Shown: piece by piece, positions 10,861 to 23,400 of the stretch
Layout of the letters: every line of letters starts with the position of its first letter
Position numbering within the stretch: position 1 is the stretch's first letter
NCBI GenBank assembly: GCA_964019135.1
Contig: OZ025250.1
Coordinates: 53,815,357 to 53,879,356 of the forward strand
Source of the DNA: Arenicola marina
Taxonomy: Eukaryota > Annelida > Polychaeta > Arenicolidae
Direction: 5' to 3'
Length of the DNA: 64,000 nt
Notes under the pieces: model-generated
Database searches by the model: none
Seen by the model: only the letters and a program-made list of their open reading frames with translations
What the model was told of the DNA's origin: nothing
Position numbers and translations under genes: made by a program

Positions 10861-12418
10861 AACGTATTTTATCACTATTCCACGACTTTTTTTATGACAA
10901 ATTCATGCTGGTCTATGAGGATTTCATTGATCTGCATGTATATATGGATTATATACTAATAATGATATCCTCCTTCCCTTACGCGTCCGAATCACCCATT
11001 TGATTGGTATTTATTATACATGGCACATGGAAACTTAACATCTACACATACATAAGCGTCCCTAAAAAAGGTAACATACATGTAAGAAGTAAAAAAGGGA
11101 ACTGTTATACCATTCCAAAATTGTCAGTAGAAAAGTGCCATAGCCAGGATTCAAACACTAACTCGATCATAACGCCCCAATCATAACGCCTTCGGTTTCC
11201 CCGATAAATCGGTGCCGGTAGGTCATGTGACCGCCGATGGCCTTACCGGGAAGACCCGCCAGGCGTCGCCTCGGGCGATGCCTGAGAGCGACCAAGGCTT
11301 CTGGATCAAGCCGGCCTGGAGCCAGCAGATCCAGGAAAGGCAGCCGGAGACGGGTTCTTCCAAGGATCGGAGATTGTGTGGACTATAACTATTCAGAACA
11401 GTAAGTGTTGTGGCATCTCTGGCGTCGGTGAGCCACGGCGCCGGGTCCTGTGGCATGTAGCAATCTACATGCCCAGGCCCATTAGTAACTGAGTAATATC
11501 CTGATACACTGATTAGTGTACATTTTAAAGTGTAAAGCCTAAAGTGAAATGTATAATAAACCACTGAACTGGTAACCTCTGTCTCTGGAAGTATCTGTGT
11601 CTTCCAACCGTACCGATCGAGTGATTGAACCTGTAAACAACGAGAAGTAGGAATACGTATTTCCCGCTTGTGGAAGGGAAATACCACACCTACACTATAA
11701 GACATGTAATGAGTCCATACCGCCCAGCCATGTTTGAACCTCAAAATATATTAGTTATAGGACGCATTTTGCGAAATATTAAAACACTTGTCTATGGATA
11801 TGGGACAATTATCGAAATTTCTTCTGTAATTCAGCAGTATAACAGACATGTTTATTCATAAAAACTTGCACCTGAGACCTCAGAAAATCGTACCTACAAT
11901 GTCCCCCAATCATATATTTATTAACTAGATATCCTGACTTGATTTAACCGATGGATGGATGCGTTATTTAACCCGGCTTTATAAGAACAAACTCATCCAG
12001 AGTACAGGCGGTATTCCAGGTTTACCACAGTCTCTATAAGCCATTGTTGGTGAAGTTGTCATACAACGAAATTGTTTTTTTTCCATCAATCCACCCTGCA
12101 GATAAAAGCCCTTTTGGAAAAGTGTAGTTGCGATAAAGGTGTGTAAGATTCTGCGACAGGACTTATCTTGATGATTAAACAAGATTGGTTGAAGGTCAGC
12201 ATAAAACAGACCATGACCGTGGGAACCTTGTATACAATAGCAAGGAACCGTTATGACCAGTATCAAGGCGCAGGAGGATATAATACATGTTATATCGTCA
12301 ATTATATCAGTAATACATCAATATCAAAATAAATCCAGTATCACTGTGCACATATAGAGTATCAGCAAGTAACGTGACGCGATATTTTTATATCACCATA
12401 ACCTCGATATAAGGACAA
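10861..12418. other. No supported gene
   Basis: Open frames of 95-173 codons exist on the minus strand (11,223-11,744; 11,979-12,266) but show no family I recognise and no convincing splice context. A GGATTCAAAC at 11,128-11,137 resembles a reversed B box but lacks a partner A box. Confidence 0.5.
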
Positions 12419-12563
12419 TGGCTTACTACACCATTACCATAAACAGAGCGTAAACTCTTAACAATAGCAATAGTTCTCGGCGAGGCAGACAAATATTTGT
12501 GATCACAATCATGAGCAGCTAACACTCTATACAATAGAAATGAACCGTTATGACCAGCATCTT
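12419..12563. repeat. Dispersed repeat, copy 2
   Basis: Matches 5,840-5,972 over its whole length with scattered substitutions, and ends at the same CCGTTATGACCAGCATC. A partial third copy of the end lies at 12,232-12,270. Confidence 0.6.
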
Positions 12564-13456
12564 GGTGGGTGATGATACGATTTATTCATTCAAGCTTCCA
12601 GTGAGGACCTTTAGGCCATCTGTCCAGCTGAAACGACGAGAAAAACACAATTAATATGTTGTCATTACAGTCCATAGCATATACCCCCACTGCACATTGA
12701 CATATTGATTATCCAAAAACCGGATCAACCAGTGAAACAAATTAGCAAAGTAAACGTGTAGTTACGACAAATATTGCCTTTTCTATCATTTTAAATGTCT
12801 AAGCAAAGGGTCAAATGTGATCGCAGGATTAAATTAAATTTACAGTTGTTGTGAGGTAAAACTTATTACGTTAGATTATATATATATATATATTGGTCTA
12901 ATTGTGGGGGATGGTAGTGGCGTTGGGGGTTGGGCAAGAGAACATTTCTGCAACATGTACATTGAATTTCTATTCGTCACATCTTTTTCTTGATCAAAGA
13001 TTAATACTGGTCAGAAAATACGCCCACTGAGTGATTTTTACCAAAAGTTACGTAATTTTTTATTCTTCATTGTATTTGGATCTAATATTAATACGAGAGA
13101 CACTTGTCCTATCTATGCAAGTGGTATATACGTGGCAACCATTGAAACTGATTGAGCACATTCGATTTATTTTAGGCAGGTATGACAGCTATTCAAGCGA
13201 GGAACACCCGGATTTCATGTGGGCGTGTCAAGCAAGGGCGGGAGGGGGGGCGGGTATACATGACCAATTTCCATAGGTATCTTTCAACTTATTCCCCTCG
13301 CCATCACTAAATTAATTGGTACATGTATATCCTATGCGCCAATCTACAGTACTAATGTTCGTTAATACAGTCCTTCGAATAAGAGTAATCAAAGTCCCAC
13401 GGCATACAGGAAGATGGCAGGGGTGGGTGTGGGGTCGGGAGGAGCAGCAGAATAGC

Positions 13457-13671
13457 AAACAGAACAACAACTGAGAGGAAACAGAGCAGCAAACAGGGAG
13501 CAAACATATTCGGGTCCGTTCTGTAGTGGAGCTGTGTTCGTCACACCGCTCACTTATTTCTCTTCCATGTTCTGTTCCCGTTCATGTTTTCTTTTCTGTT
13601 TGCTACGCCAGGTTCCTGCGTTGTTGCCTCCCTGTTTGCTGCTCTGTTTCCTCTCAGTTGTTGTTCTGTTT
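13457..13671. repeat. 44-bp perfect inverted repeat pair
   Basis: Bases 13,457-13,500 and 13,628-13,671 are exact reverse complements (arm begins AAACAGAACAACAACTGAG). 127 bases lie between them. No target-site duplication is visible outside the arms. Confidence 0.9.
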
Positions 13672-14106
13672 ATCGCGAATGCGCGAAAACGTCTTGTAAT
13701 CGAGCACGAGCGCCCAGCTAAATTGTACGAGTTAAACCGGTAAAACCGGGGAATTTGCCGCTTCCGCCCTGTAGCGCCATCTGTTGACATATTTGCCGCT
13801 TGTCACTTCGAATGGCTGCGCGCATGTTACGAATGAAATGCGGAATATCGCCAGTATTGTGGACATCAGCAGTTCTTTAAAGAAACAAACTATACCTAAA
13901 TAGATAGTTTAAGGTATGTAGAATTCAAATTTAATAAGGATTGGACGTGGTATTCACCCACAAAGGGACACTAGTCAGATTAAAGTGGAGGGGTTTCAAA
14001 TCGCTGAGGATTTGCAGGCTGCACTTCAGGACCCTGGCCGGGCGGTAGCAAGGCCTGGGTTCTTCAGGGCCAGGCAAATATATACATGTAGACCCGCTGG
14101 TAGCCC

Positions 14107-14138
14107 CATGTGGCGTTGTTGGGAAACAACGCCACATG
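14107..14138. repeat. Perfect 14-bp hairpin with 4-base loop
   Basis: CATGTGGCGTTGTT (14,107-14,120) pairs with AACAACGCCACATG (14,125-14,138) around the loop GGGA. It may be the end hairpin of a transposon or a chance foldback. Confidence 0.8.
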
Positions 14139-15097
14139 TTCAGTCTATCAAATCCTGTACGGCATTTTACAAACACGCGTGGCGAGAAGCGGTGCTGATG
14201 GCGAGAACTTTTTGGGGTATGGCAATAGTTTCTAAAAGTATGCATCTTACAACTTATCTTGTTATTTTGGTTGAAGTCTCCGTGATTACGACGATATCGT
14301 CTGTTGATTTTTCGAAGCAGCGGACAACTCAGTTCTGTCCGCCGCCTTGCCCACCCAGTGGAGAAACTGCGCATGCGTGCATGTCGTTAAAACCGCACCA
14401 TTCGCTTGGTGGCGCTTTATACACGCAGCCATTGACACGCAATAAGCGAAACGCCACCTGGCGACAGCCGCTGGTGAAGAACGACCAGATACGAAATGCC
14501 GCGGTAAACGACAAGAAAGTCTCATTTCAACCGACTTGATAGTAATGCGATACTTTGTTAGTTCATATGCATTTAAGTTTTGCGGTAAATATGAAGTTAA
14601 GGTATCAGAGTACAAAATGACAAGGGTTTGATGGATCGTGCGGTTAACAACACTTAGTCGCCCACAAAAACAAATCTTACACCCTCATTTTCTACATGCG
14701 GACATGAGACTGTTGTGTGTAGCAACAACTGTCTCATATGGGACTAAGCCGCTGGATACGTCTCATAGAACCAGCGAATGCCTCACTGTGTTCAAGGGGT
14801 TCTTTATATAGATATTGAAATTGACAACTCTCAGTCGCGGCTCGGCAGACGTCGTCTGCTGCTCAGATTGAATGATGTCGGCGTGAATGGAAAGCGTGTT
14901 GGTATTGTAATGTGGTGTGTTTAGTAACTGCAGCAGTGATTATATCAAATCAAAGTAATTGTCTTACCTTATGGATGTTCAATAACGCAATGGCTTGTGT
15001 ACATATGTGTGTACCTGTCAGATCTAAATTGTACATAGCGTGTATACTCTCCATTATCTAACTGAAAATATATTTACCTGCATTGTAAGTGATATAA

Positions 15098-15280
15098 CAG
15101 GGGCGGATCTAGGAATTTGCAAAGGGAGGTTACTCTCTGAAAACTTGCGACGGGGAGGGGTGGTGGTATCTGAAAACTTGCGACCGGGGTAGAGTGCTCG
15201 GGGAAGCTGCCTTTTACAGTGTATGCTTAAGTTCCCAAGGAGGGTTTGCACCCCCCCCCCCCCACCTAGATCCGCCCCTG
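15098..15280. mobile_element. MITE, hAT-like, 183 bp (copy 1)
   Basis: Terminal inverted repeats CAGGGGCGGATCTAGG / CCTAGATCCGCCCCTG enclose a short G-rich left and C-rich right half. A perfect 5-bp target-site duplication TATAA flanks it (15,093-15,097 and 15,281-15,285). Internal CTGAAAACTTGCGAC occurs twice here. The relative at 40,481-40,634 shares ends and interior. The CAGGGGCGG ends and 5-bp duplication fit a hAT5-type element; the assignment is inference. Confidence 0.85.
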
Positions 15281-15713
15281 TATAAGCCATTCCTGCGAAC
15301 AAATAGCACCAAGTGAGTAACTCTCGGTGATGTACAGGACATTATGACTGTTGCTTGACCTTTGTGTAAATGTTTGGCATATTAAGGCTGCAATCTTGGT
15401 TATTTCTCGGAACAGTCCCCTAGACCACTTTGGATTGATCTGCCCATTATAGTCCTGTAAGACGTACATCACACCCTCCCTCTCGAGTTTGATGCACGCC
15501 ACACCCTCCCCTCACTGCCTTTCTTACGTTAGCGTTACATACACCTTCCATTCTGACCCGTTATGTTTGTCAATCTAATGTGTGTTATACATCACACAAT
15601 TAGCCCACTCTGTCCGTCGTTCGTTTCTTTGACACAATACCATCCACTGTAACGTAACGTAAACGTAAATCGTCTGTTCATTCTACATCTGAACTCCCTT
15701 TGCTATTCCTTGT

Positions 15714-17785
15714 TTGCGCAAGAGCAAGTCCCGCGATCTGTACGTACCTGCCCCCCTCCCCCCCGTCTCTGTGAACCTCTGCTCACCTCCATCGTTCTGG
15801 CCCTGTCCCCACCCCCCCCCCTTCCGTGAGCCTCTCTGCTCACCTCGATCGTTCACGCTATCCGCCCCCTTCCGTGAGCATCTCTGCTCACCTCGATCGT
15901 TCATGCCCTGCCCCCACCCCCCCTCCGTCAGCCTCTGTTCACCTCCATCTCGTTCAGGCCCTGTCGGCCCACCCCCATGTGATTTCTCTGCTCATCTCCA
16001 TCGTTCAGGCCCTGGCCCGTCCCTATGTCCCGCTCTCTCACTCTCTCTTCCAAGCTCTGTTTGGTATTCTAACAAAGCAGTATGTACCCCTCCGTGCTTC
16101 ACCTTCTGTTCTTTCTGTTCTCGATATGTCCCCACCCTGTTTCTTGCCCTCCTCCCATCCCTGTTTCACCATCTGTCCCTCTCCGTTTCCCGCACTGTGC
16201 CCCTCCCTGTTTCCCACACTGTTCCCCTCCCTGTTTCCCACACTGTTCCCCTCCCTGTTTCCCGCACTGTTACTGTCTCTGTTTCCCGCACTGTTCCCTT
16301 CCCTGTTTCACGCACTGTTCCCCTCCCTAGTTCCCTCACTGTTACATCCCTGTTTCCTTTACTGTTCCCCTCCCTGTGTCCCGCACTGTTCACGTCCCGG
16401 TTTCCCTCACTCTAACCCTACCTGTTTCCCGCACTGTTTCCCTCCCTGTTTCCCTCCCTGTTTCCCACACTGTTCCCCGACCTGTTCCCCGCACCGTTCT
16501 CCGGCGTTTTTTCGAACTGTTACCCTCCCTGTTTCCCGCACTGTTTCCCCACTCCTCCCCGGCCTGTTCCCCGCACCGTTCTCCGGCGTTTTTCCGAACT
16601 GTTACCCTCCCTGTTTCACGCACTATTCCCCGGCCTGTTTCCCGCACTGTTCCCCGTCCTGTTTCCCACACTGTTACCCTCCCGGTTTCCCGCACTGTTT
16701 CCCGGCCTGTTTCCCGCACTGTTTCCCGGCCTGTTCCCCACACTGTTCTCTGGCCTGTTTCCCGCACTGTTTTCCGCACTGTTACCGCCCCTGTTTCTCG
16801 CACTGTTACCCGACCTGTTTCCCGCAATGTTGTCCGGCCAGTTTCCCGCCCTGTTCCCCGGCCTGTTTCCCGTGATGTTCCCCCGGCCTGTTTCACACTC
16901 TGTTCCCATCCTAGTTGTCCGCACTGCACCTCTTTCCCGCCCCCTGTTAACCTTACTGTTCCCGTCCATGTTTCCCACACTGTTCCCGGCCCTGTTCCTC
17001 GCACTGAACCGTTTTCCGTGCTGCCCCCCGCTCCCCATGTTTCAGTTTCACCAACCTGTTTCTTGCGCGGTTCCCCTCCCTGTCCCCCTGTCCATTCCAA
17101 ACTCGGCCTACCCCATTACTGTTTCCCGCACTGTCCCCCCCCCCTTGCCTCCTCTCTGTTCCCCGCACCGTCCCCATGCCTCCTCTCTGTTCCCCGCACT
17201 GCCCCCCCCCCTACCTCCTCTGTTCCCCACACTGCCCGCTCTCGGTTCCCTGCACTCTCCTCCCTGCCTCCTCTCCATTGCCCGCACCGCCCCCCCCCTG
17301 CCTCCTCTCTGTTCCCCGCACTGCCCCCTCCCACCTGCCTCCTCTCTGTTCGCCGCACTTTCCCCTGCTCCGCTGCCTCCTCCCTGTTCCCCGCACTGCC
17401 CCCCCCCCCTGCCTCCTCTGTTCCCCGCACTGCCCCCCCCCCCTGCCTCCTCTGTTCCCCGCACTGCCCCCCCCCCTGCCCTCTCTCTGTTCCCTGCCCT
17501 CTCCCCCCTGACTCCTCGCCGTTCCCCGCACCGTCCCCCTGCCTCCTCTCTGTTCCCCGCACCGTCCCCCCCGCCTCCTCTGTTCCCTGCACTGCCCCCC
17601 CCCCCCTCTGCCTCCTCTTTGTTCCCGCACTGCCCCCCCCCTGCCTCCTCTCTGTTCCCAGCAATGCCCCCCCCCCTCTGCATCCTGTCTGTTCCCCGCA
17701 CTGGCCCCACTTGCCTGCTCTGTTCCCCGCACTACACCCGCTCCCCCTCCTGCCTCCTCTCTGTTTCCCACACTGCCCACGGCGG
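15714..17785. repeat. Large C/T-rich minisatellite array
   Basis: Three sub-blocks are visible. 15,765-16,020 has about four 60-70-bp units around CTGCTCACCTCGATCGTTC. 16,160-17,100 has 24-bp units close to CCCTGTTTCCCGCACTGTTCCC. 17,130-17,785 has longer units with CTGCCTCCTCTCTGTTCCCCGCACTG and C runs of 8-13. The plus strand is almost purine-free outside the CACTG core. The long open frames (up to 507 codons) come from this composition. Confidence 0.9.
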
Positions 17786-20225
17786 CTTGGGTTGGTAGTG
17801 GCGGGGGTTGGTAGTGGCGGCAGGGGGTTGGTATTGACGGTAGTAGCGCAGAACAAGGAGTGGCTGATAAATTTCATGTCATGTTTATTTTTTGAGTGAA
17901 TATTATCGTGTCACATATTTATTCATATAGGCAATGAGAAGGTCGCGTCAAAAGGGAGTAGCCCCTCAATTGCAGTTGTCGAGTGAATTATTTCGTGTCA
18001 TGGGGTCACGTGTTACCATCCGCGAATCCGCGAAGGGTAAAATAGACCGGAAGTTGAAGGAGGAGAATTGAAACGATGATCATCGCTGGTGTTTGCTGTT
18101 AGAGAGGCATGAGAGTGTGTATTTCTTTAATTATGTGCTGCATGGGACTTAATGGACGCCAAGAAGCATTAGAGAAGGTGTATTAGTGTTTCCAGATTCT
18201 ATTAATGTCAGGTTTGTGGTGAAGTATTAAAATATAAGGTTATAAATGAAATCGAAACGGTGAGCTTTTCGGAGCCTGTTTTCGGAAGTTGCTTACCTTG
18301 TGTTTATTATAGATTAAACAAGAGGACCCCCCCCCCCCCCCATGATTCAAGTGCCTGTGGTCTGAACATTCAGGCTAGGAAGTTCCCTGTCACGTGTTAA
18401 GGGCCCGGGGCGGGATACCGAACCTGGCCCAAAGAAATGCGCCCACTGTGAGCCAGGCCTGGTTACTGGTTATAAGAGGTCAGAGCCTATGTTCGCCCAT
18501 CAAAACTATTTTATTCCTATCATATGTATGTAGAGTAGAGGTCGAAACCAATAACACAATTACCCGGACAGCATCAGCGGCATCCGACAAACACAACATA
18601 TCTAAATCCCGTGCCACCAGCTCCCTCTACCGGCCGCGCCAAACGTCAAAATTAAATACCGTAAACAGATAGAAAACCCGAATCTTGCGCGGCTATATCC
18701 AAATTTAGGTTGTAATTAATATGGTCAACTCCATACACGGAGTACACATGTAGGACCTATTTTCTATAGCTGACATATATACGAATTGATGAAACCAGGC
18801 CGGGGGTCGTGCGGTTTAAGTGTGCTAACACCAACAGCTGACCAACGAAGCCCCCGAAACCCCTCGAGACCGGGGAGCCCCATGCATTAGGATTGTTATG
18901 GATTTTATCTTTCCGTAACCACTAATAACATCAAACGGGGTAAGGGCAAGGTCGAGACACCTCGCAATATCAAGGGAACAAAATTTAACTTATCTGATGG
19001 CCTGGCATGCAATACAAGAGAACAACTTCTTTCATGACTCCGTGATACAAAAGAACAACTTGTCCTCACCGTTCATATGGTCGGCACTTTCCATTCGGCC
19101 CGCACTTTCCATCTCCACGATGGCAGAAGGGCGCTATAGCATATAGTGGATAATTGCGGTTATATAACGTGTGTCGCCAAGGAAGTGTTAACAGGCTAAC
19201 CCAACGCTTACCACTGCATTGATACTGGCCACAACAGCAGCATAACTCACACTGCAACAATGAGCTAGCTTAACATGAGTTAATCATTGCCGCTCTCGTC
19301 TAGCCTTATTGATGTCAGACGGCAAAATGGCAAGCCGTGTGTTAAAATAGTACGTCACACTTGATCAAAAAATTACATAGGTGACGCAAGCTGGAAGTGG
19401 AGTGGGGGTGGGGGCTGGCCCAATAAGGTAGCATCGGGGCGTGGTAAATTTAACTTTATCGCGGTTCCTTTGGTGTCCCGTGCAGCCTCAGTGAGCGGAT
19501 AATTCTGATGAGACAGATACCCCTATATTATTGGTATTATCGTTTATTTCGTACCAAAGGATACAATGAGTACATATCGTTTTGCGAACAATATAGGACT
19601 TATATTTAAAAAAATTGCGACCGGGGGTTGGGGGAGGGGGGTGGGGTGGGTGGGGGGGGGGGACGGGGTAGGATTGAACGATTGAGCGAGGGGTATAGAA
19701 TACGAGGGGGGGGGGAGGAGTGCAAGGGGTATAAAATACGAGATTAATGGGCTTTTTCATTTCACCGTGAACTGGAAATGAGGAAAATAATTCTCCGCAA
19801 ACTAGGAATGTGGTCTTAGCCGACCGTCGTGATCAAGGATTTTCATTAATCGTGAACTGGGAATTTAATATTAGATAACCGTGAATCGAGAAATGGAGAA
19901 ATTTATATTATATGATGTGAGGGCCAATGCTGAAAACAACGGTTGAAAGTGAACATTATGTGAGCTACGCGTGCCCGATAACTGACCAATGAACACACTG
20001 CCACTTTTACAGATTCCGCAACAGAGTTAGTGTGTGTGGGGTGACCAATTTGGGGAGCTGAGCCAATCCCAAACCGAAACCCAAACCAATATATAGCAGG
20101 ATGGGGTATAGTAGCGGGCTAGTAGTGGGAGTGGCCTAGCCAGTTGCGTTTGGAGGGGAGGTAGACGGGTTGAGCGCCAAGGGGAGGGGGGGGGGGGAGG
20201 GGGACTAATGGTGCGTTGTGGCATT
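17786..20225. other. No supported gene; G-rich tracts
   Basis: Nothing coding is recognisable. A G-rich block at 19,618-19,735 with several runs of 8-12 G could form quadruplexes, and GAATACGAGGGG / AAATACGAGA recurs within it. Confidence 0.5.
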
Positions 20226-21733
20226 AGCCTCTATCAGACTTAGGGGTCTGCCGAGGTCACAAACCGGTGACCTCATATCTATTTTTAAGACACGAGTGCG
20301 GCTCCGGAATGCCGAGCAAACAAACCAGCAGACGCGGGCTGATGCATGCTAGCATCTTTTCTACAAATAAACTCATGCGAGATGAGGGGCGTAATTTGGT
20401 TACCCGGCTGTAGAAAGTCACTTCAATACTCAACCGAAGGGTGGGGGCGGAGTTGCTCTGTTGCTCTTGATGCCTTCCATGAGAGAGCAGTCGTTTGTGA
20501 TTAAAAATACAGCCATGTAGAGCGGACATTTCTGATAAAATAAGATAGAAAAGATATTTTAAAACTTGGCGCCGGCTAGGGGAGCGGGGTCGCCGGAAAA
20601 ATGGAATGTACCGAGCGGGTTGGAGGTGAAACGTCCCTTCCGGGCCGATCTTGGAGATGGAAAAGGGGGGCTTTACCGCTGAATCCCCCCCCCCTCCCCC
20701 AACCCAGCATTGTATTAAGTACCCCCCACCCCCCACCCGCAGCTTGCCTATCAGCGGGAATCGTACAATCATATTGGAAATGTGAGTAGAACTTCATCCA
20801 AAATGTCACCCCATCCCATTGTGATCATTGTTTACATCAATGGGTGCTGGAATCAGCATTGTTATGCTGCTTAACTTATGCATGATGTGGCTGCCGATTC
20901 TTGGAAACTGTACGGATATAAATACTAATTTCAATGTATAAATGCAGCATTCAAACATAACTAATCACTTACAGGCCCCCCTCCCCTCATATATCACCAC
21001 CGCTTCTGAACTAGACTCTGATCTAAATTAACACTGTCTTGATGGCCAAGAATAATAGATCCATATTTCGATAATAGGAGAGTGCGCATAGTTTTACCTG
21101 CAATTATATTACTTGCGACATCAGTTTAACACTTTATATCACAACGCACGTGTAGGCAAATAGCCAGAATAAGCGGGCAGCGTGAATATATATATTAATA
21201 ACTCAAAAAATTGCTGTGAAGGTGCCTACTGGCTTCGAACAAATAATGCCCAATATTCAGCTTAATCATGCATCTCGTAACTCAGCAAAAACCATGCAAA
21301 CACCGAAAGCGGATTTGTTTTAAATCTCGCTATTAGGCGGTCAATATAACCACTTAACCTAACTTCCCCCACACTACCAATAAGTTTGAAATGCAACTGT
21401 CAGTTGGCTAGTGGGTTAACACATAAAAGACTTATCTCTTGATCCCATCCGGGAGAGGGGGTGGGGCTTGGGTTCTAAAATCGCCACTCTCCTGGTGACC
21501 GGGGTAGTGGCTCGTGCCGGGCGAAGTGCGGGGTGGGGTGAGGGTGATGATGTTAAAGCATTTCTGCATGTAACTTAGCCTTTGGAGCCAACAGTCGTGA
21601 GCATCTTTTGATGGCTATAAAACCATACTGTCACGACATTTTGCCCGGCCTTCCTGGTTTTAGCCCCGCACGCACATCGCGCGCGGACATCATGATCTAA
21701 AAATAGCGCAAACCGCCAAGTCTGATAGAGGCT
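20226..21733. mobile_element. Candidate TIR element, about 1.5 kb
   Basis: AGCCTCTATCAGACTT at 20,226-20,241 is the exact reverse complement of 21,718-21,733. The similarity stops right after 16 bases. The interior has no transposase-like frame, so it would be a non-autonomous element. I could not define a target-site duplication, and chance or two solo copies in opposite orientation remain possible. Confidence 0.4.
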
Positions 21734-23400
21734 ATTAATTCAGAGGAACCCGGGAGAGCATTTACCCCACCCATGGTGTCTGGTGGGGATTGGAGAGGGG
21801 GAGAGGACTGGACAATTGGCTCCATTATTTAAAGAAGCCAAAAGCACCCCCCCCCCCCCCATTCCTTTCAAAGGACCTCAGTCCTACGGTTGCCAGGCTT
21901 CCGCAATAAAATGTCCCGACCCTGCAGGTCACTATTTCAGAACACTTTCTTATCATAGCTTCAGACGAGAGCTTGACGGTGCAGTTGCTGTAAAACTTTA
22001 GCATGCGTCCCTTTATAGTAATAAAAAATGGCGCCTCCCCTCCCAAAAATATGTTAATAATACCCCCGTGGACTACGTATATAACGTTGCGTGATGGCGT
22101 AATAACCAAAATAAAATGAGGTTTAAGACATTGTCGCTGCTGTCTTTAAGATGCATTGCTATGCAATGTAAAGTTAATGAAATATTACTGGATCAATTGA
22201 GAGATGATTTGGGATTAGGAACAGGTAGCTTCGTAATAATTGTGTGGTTTTCGATCTCGTCCCGTTTTTTAAGGATCATTGATATATTATATTGACATAA
22301 TATTTCATGTGGGCGATAAAAGTGATGTGGTTGAGATCTACACAATTACCAGCCGCTTTACCAGCAGAGTAGGTCTGCCGAGGCTAAATAGGAAGATGCC
22401 GTGGGAGAAAATATTGAAAACGCAGTATTGCTGTTATATAATGCAAAAGGTGTTACTAACCACTGATGTAGGGCCGTATGATGCGAGCGCCGAGTGAGGT
22501 TGTCCAGCAGCCTCTTTGCTTCGTGTAGGACTGTATCCATACCATAGTGCTTATGCCTTCCGGGGTGGAGTCCCATCTGGATCGTGTCAAGTACGGGCTG
22601 GTGATCTCGATCCCCGTGTGGAGTGAAGCTGTTCTCTGTGAAACAGATTCCACCCCATTTTATGTCCCTACCGCGGGGGATCCTGGGAAGGGTTAGCGCC
22701 CTCTGGGGTTAGACGGTGCGCCAATCAGAGGCCGGCGCGCTAAGAACCCTGGGATTGTATATATGGTGAAGGGTGGGGGTGAGTGTGAAGGCGGTGAAGA
22801 GGAGGGGTAAACAGGGGGGTGGGGGGGGAAGGAGGCGGAGGGGAGGGGTAAACGGGGTTGGGGAAGGAGTGAAAGGGTGGGTGGGGAGCGGGGGTGGGGG
22901 TAGCTATAGGTTGGGCTTTTAATTACACAAAGGATTCTTTTGATGGTAGCGGTGTTGGCTGGAGAGACAGGGGGTGGTGCTTTCGTTCACATGAATTTCG
23001 CCACAGTGAATTTAAATCCCATTTCGTAAGTAACTGGTGTGGTCGGGGCTAGTGCGACGCAAGTTACAAGACCTGTTTATGTTTGGTTGCCGTTGAAGAT
23101 GCTAGGCCTAAAGATTGACGCAATTTGTCCAGCTGCTAAAAATGTATGGTTCATCTGCGATAAAAGCTGTAATTTTCGCTTTAGGTGGCGTAGATGATGG
23201 TTCTGGTGAATTAATTGCTGAAACATATTCAGACTAATTACAATCGAGGTCCGATGCTTTTGAAGCAAGACCCTATTTAGTTTCTTAGTGTATGAGACTA
23301 CACTAGACAACACTACAATCGATATTTCTGTTACGTTTCGTCAAATTACGTTAAATTGAATAGCTGAGGCTAACGGCTGTTACTGTGTTGCCCGCCATAC
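21734..23400. other. No supported gene; purine-rich block
   Basis: A G/A-rich stretch at 22,765-22,910 contains repeated GAGGGGTAAAC. Just before it lie CCAATCAG (22,721-22,728) and TATATAT (22,758-22,764), spaced like a core promoter, but no reading frame follows on the plus strand. An open minus-strand stretch (about 22,358-22,660) matches nothing I know. Confidence 0.4.

Noticed and set aside
11223-11744. 173-codon minus-strand frame
   Set aside because: No recognisable domain and no splice or codon pattern; left as unexplained.
13985-14539. 184-codon plus-strand frame
   Set aside because: No family resemblance, opposite frames of similar length, and it contains the palindrome at 14,107-14,138.
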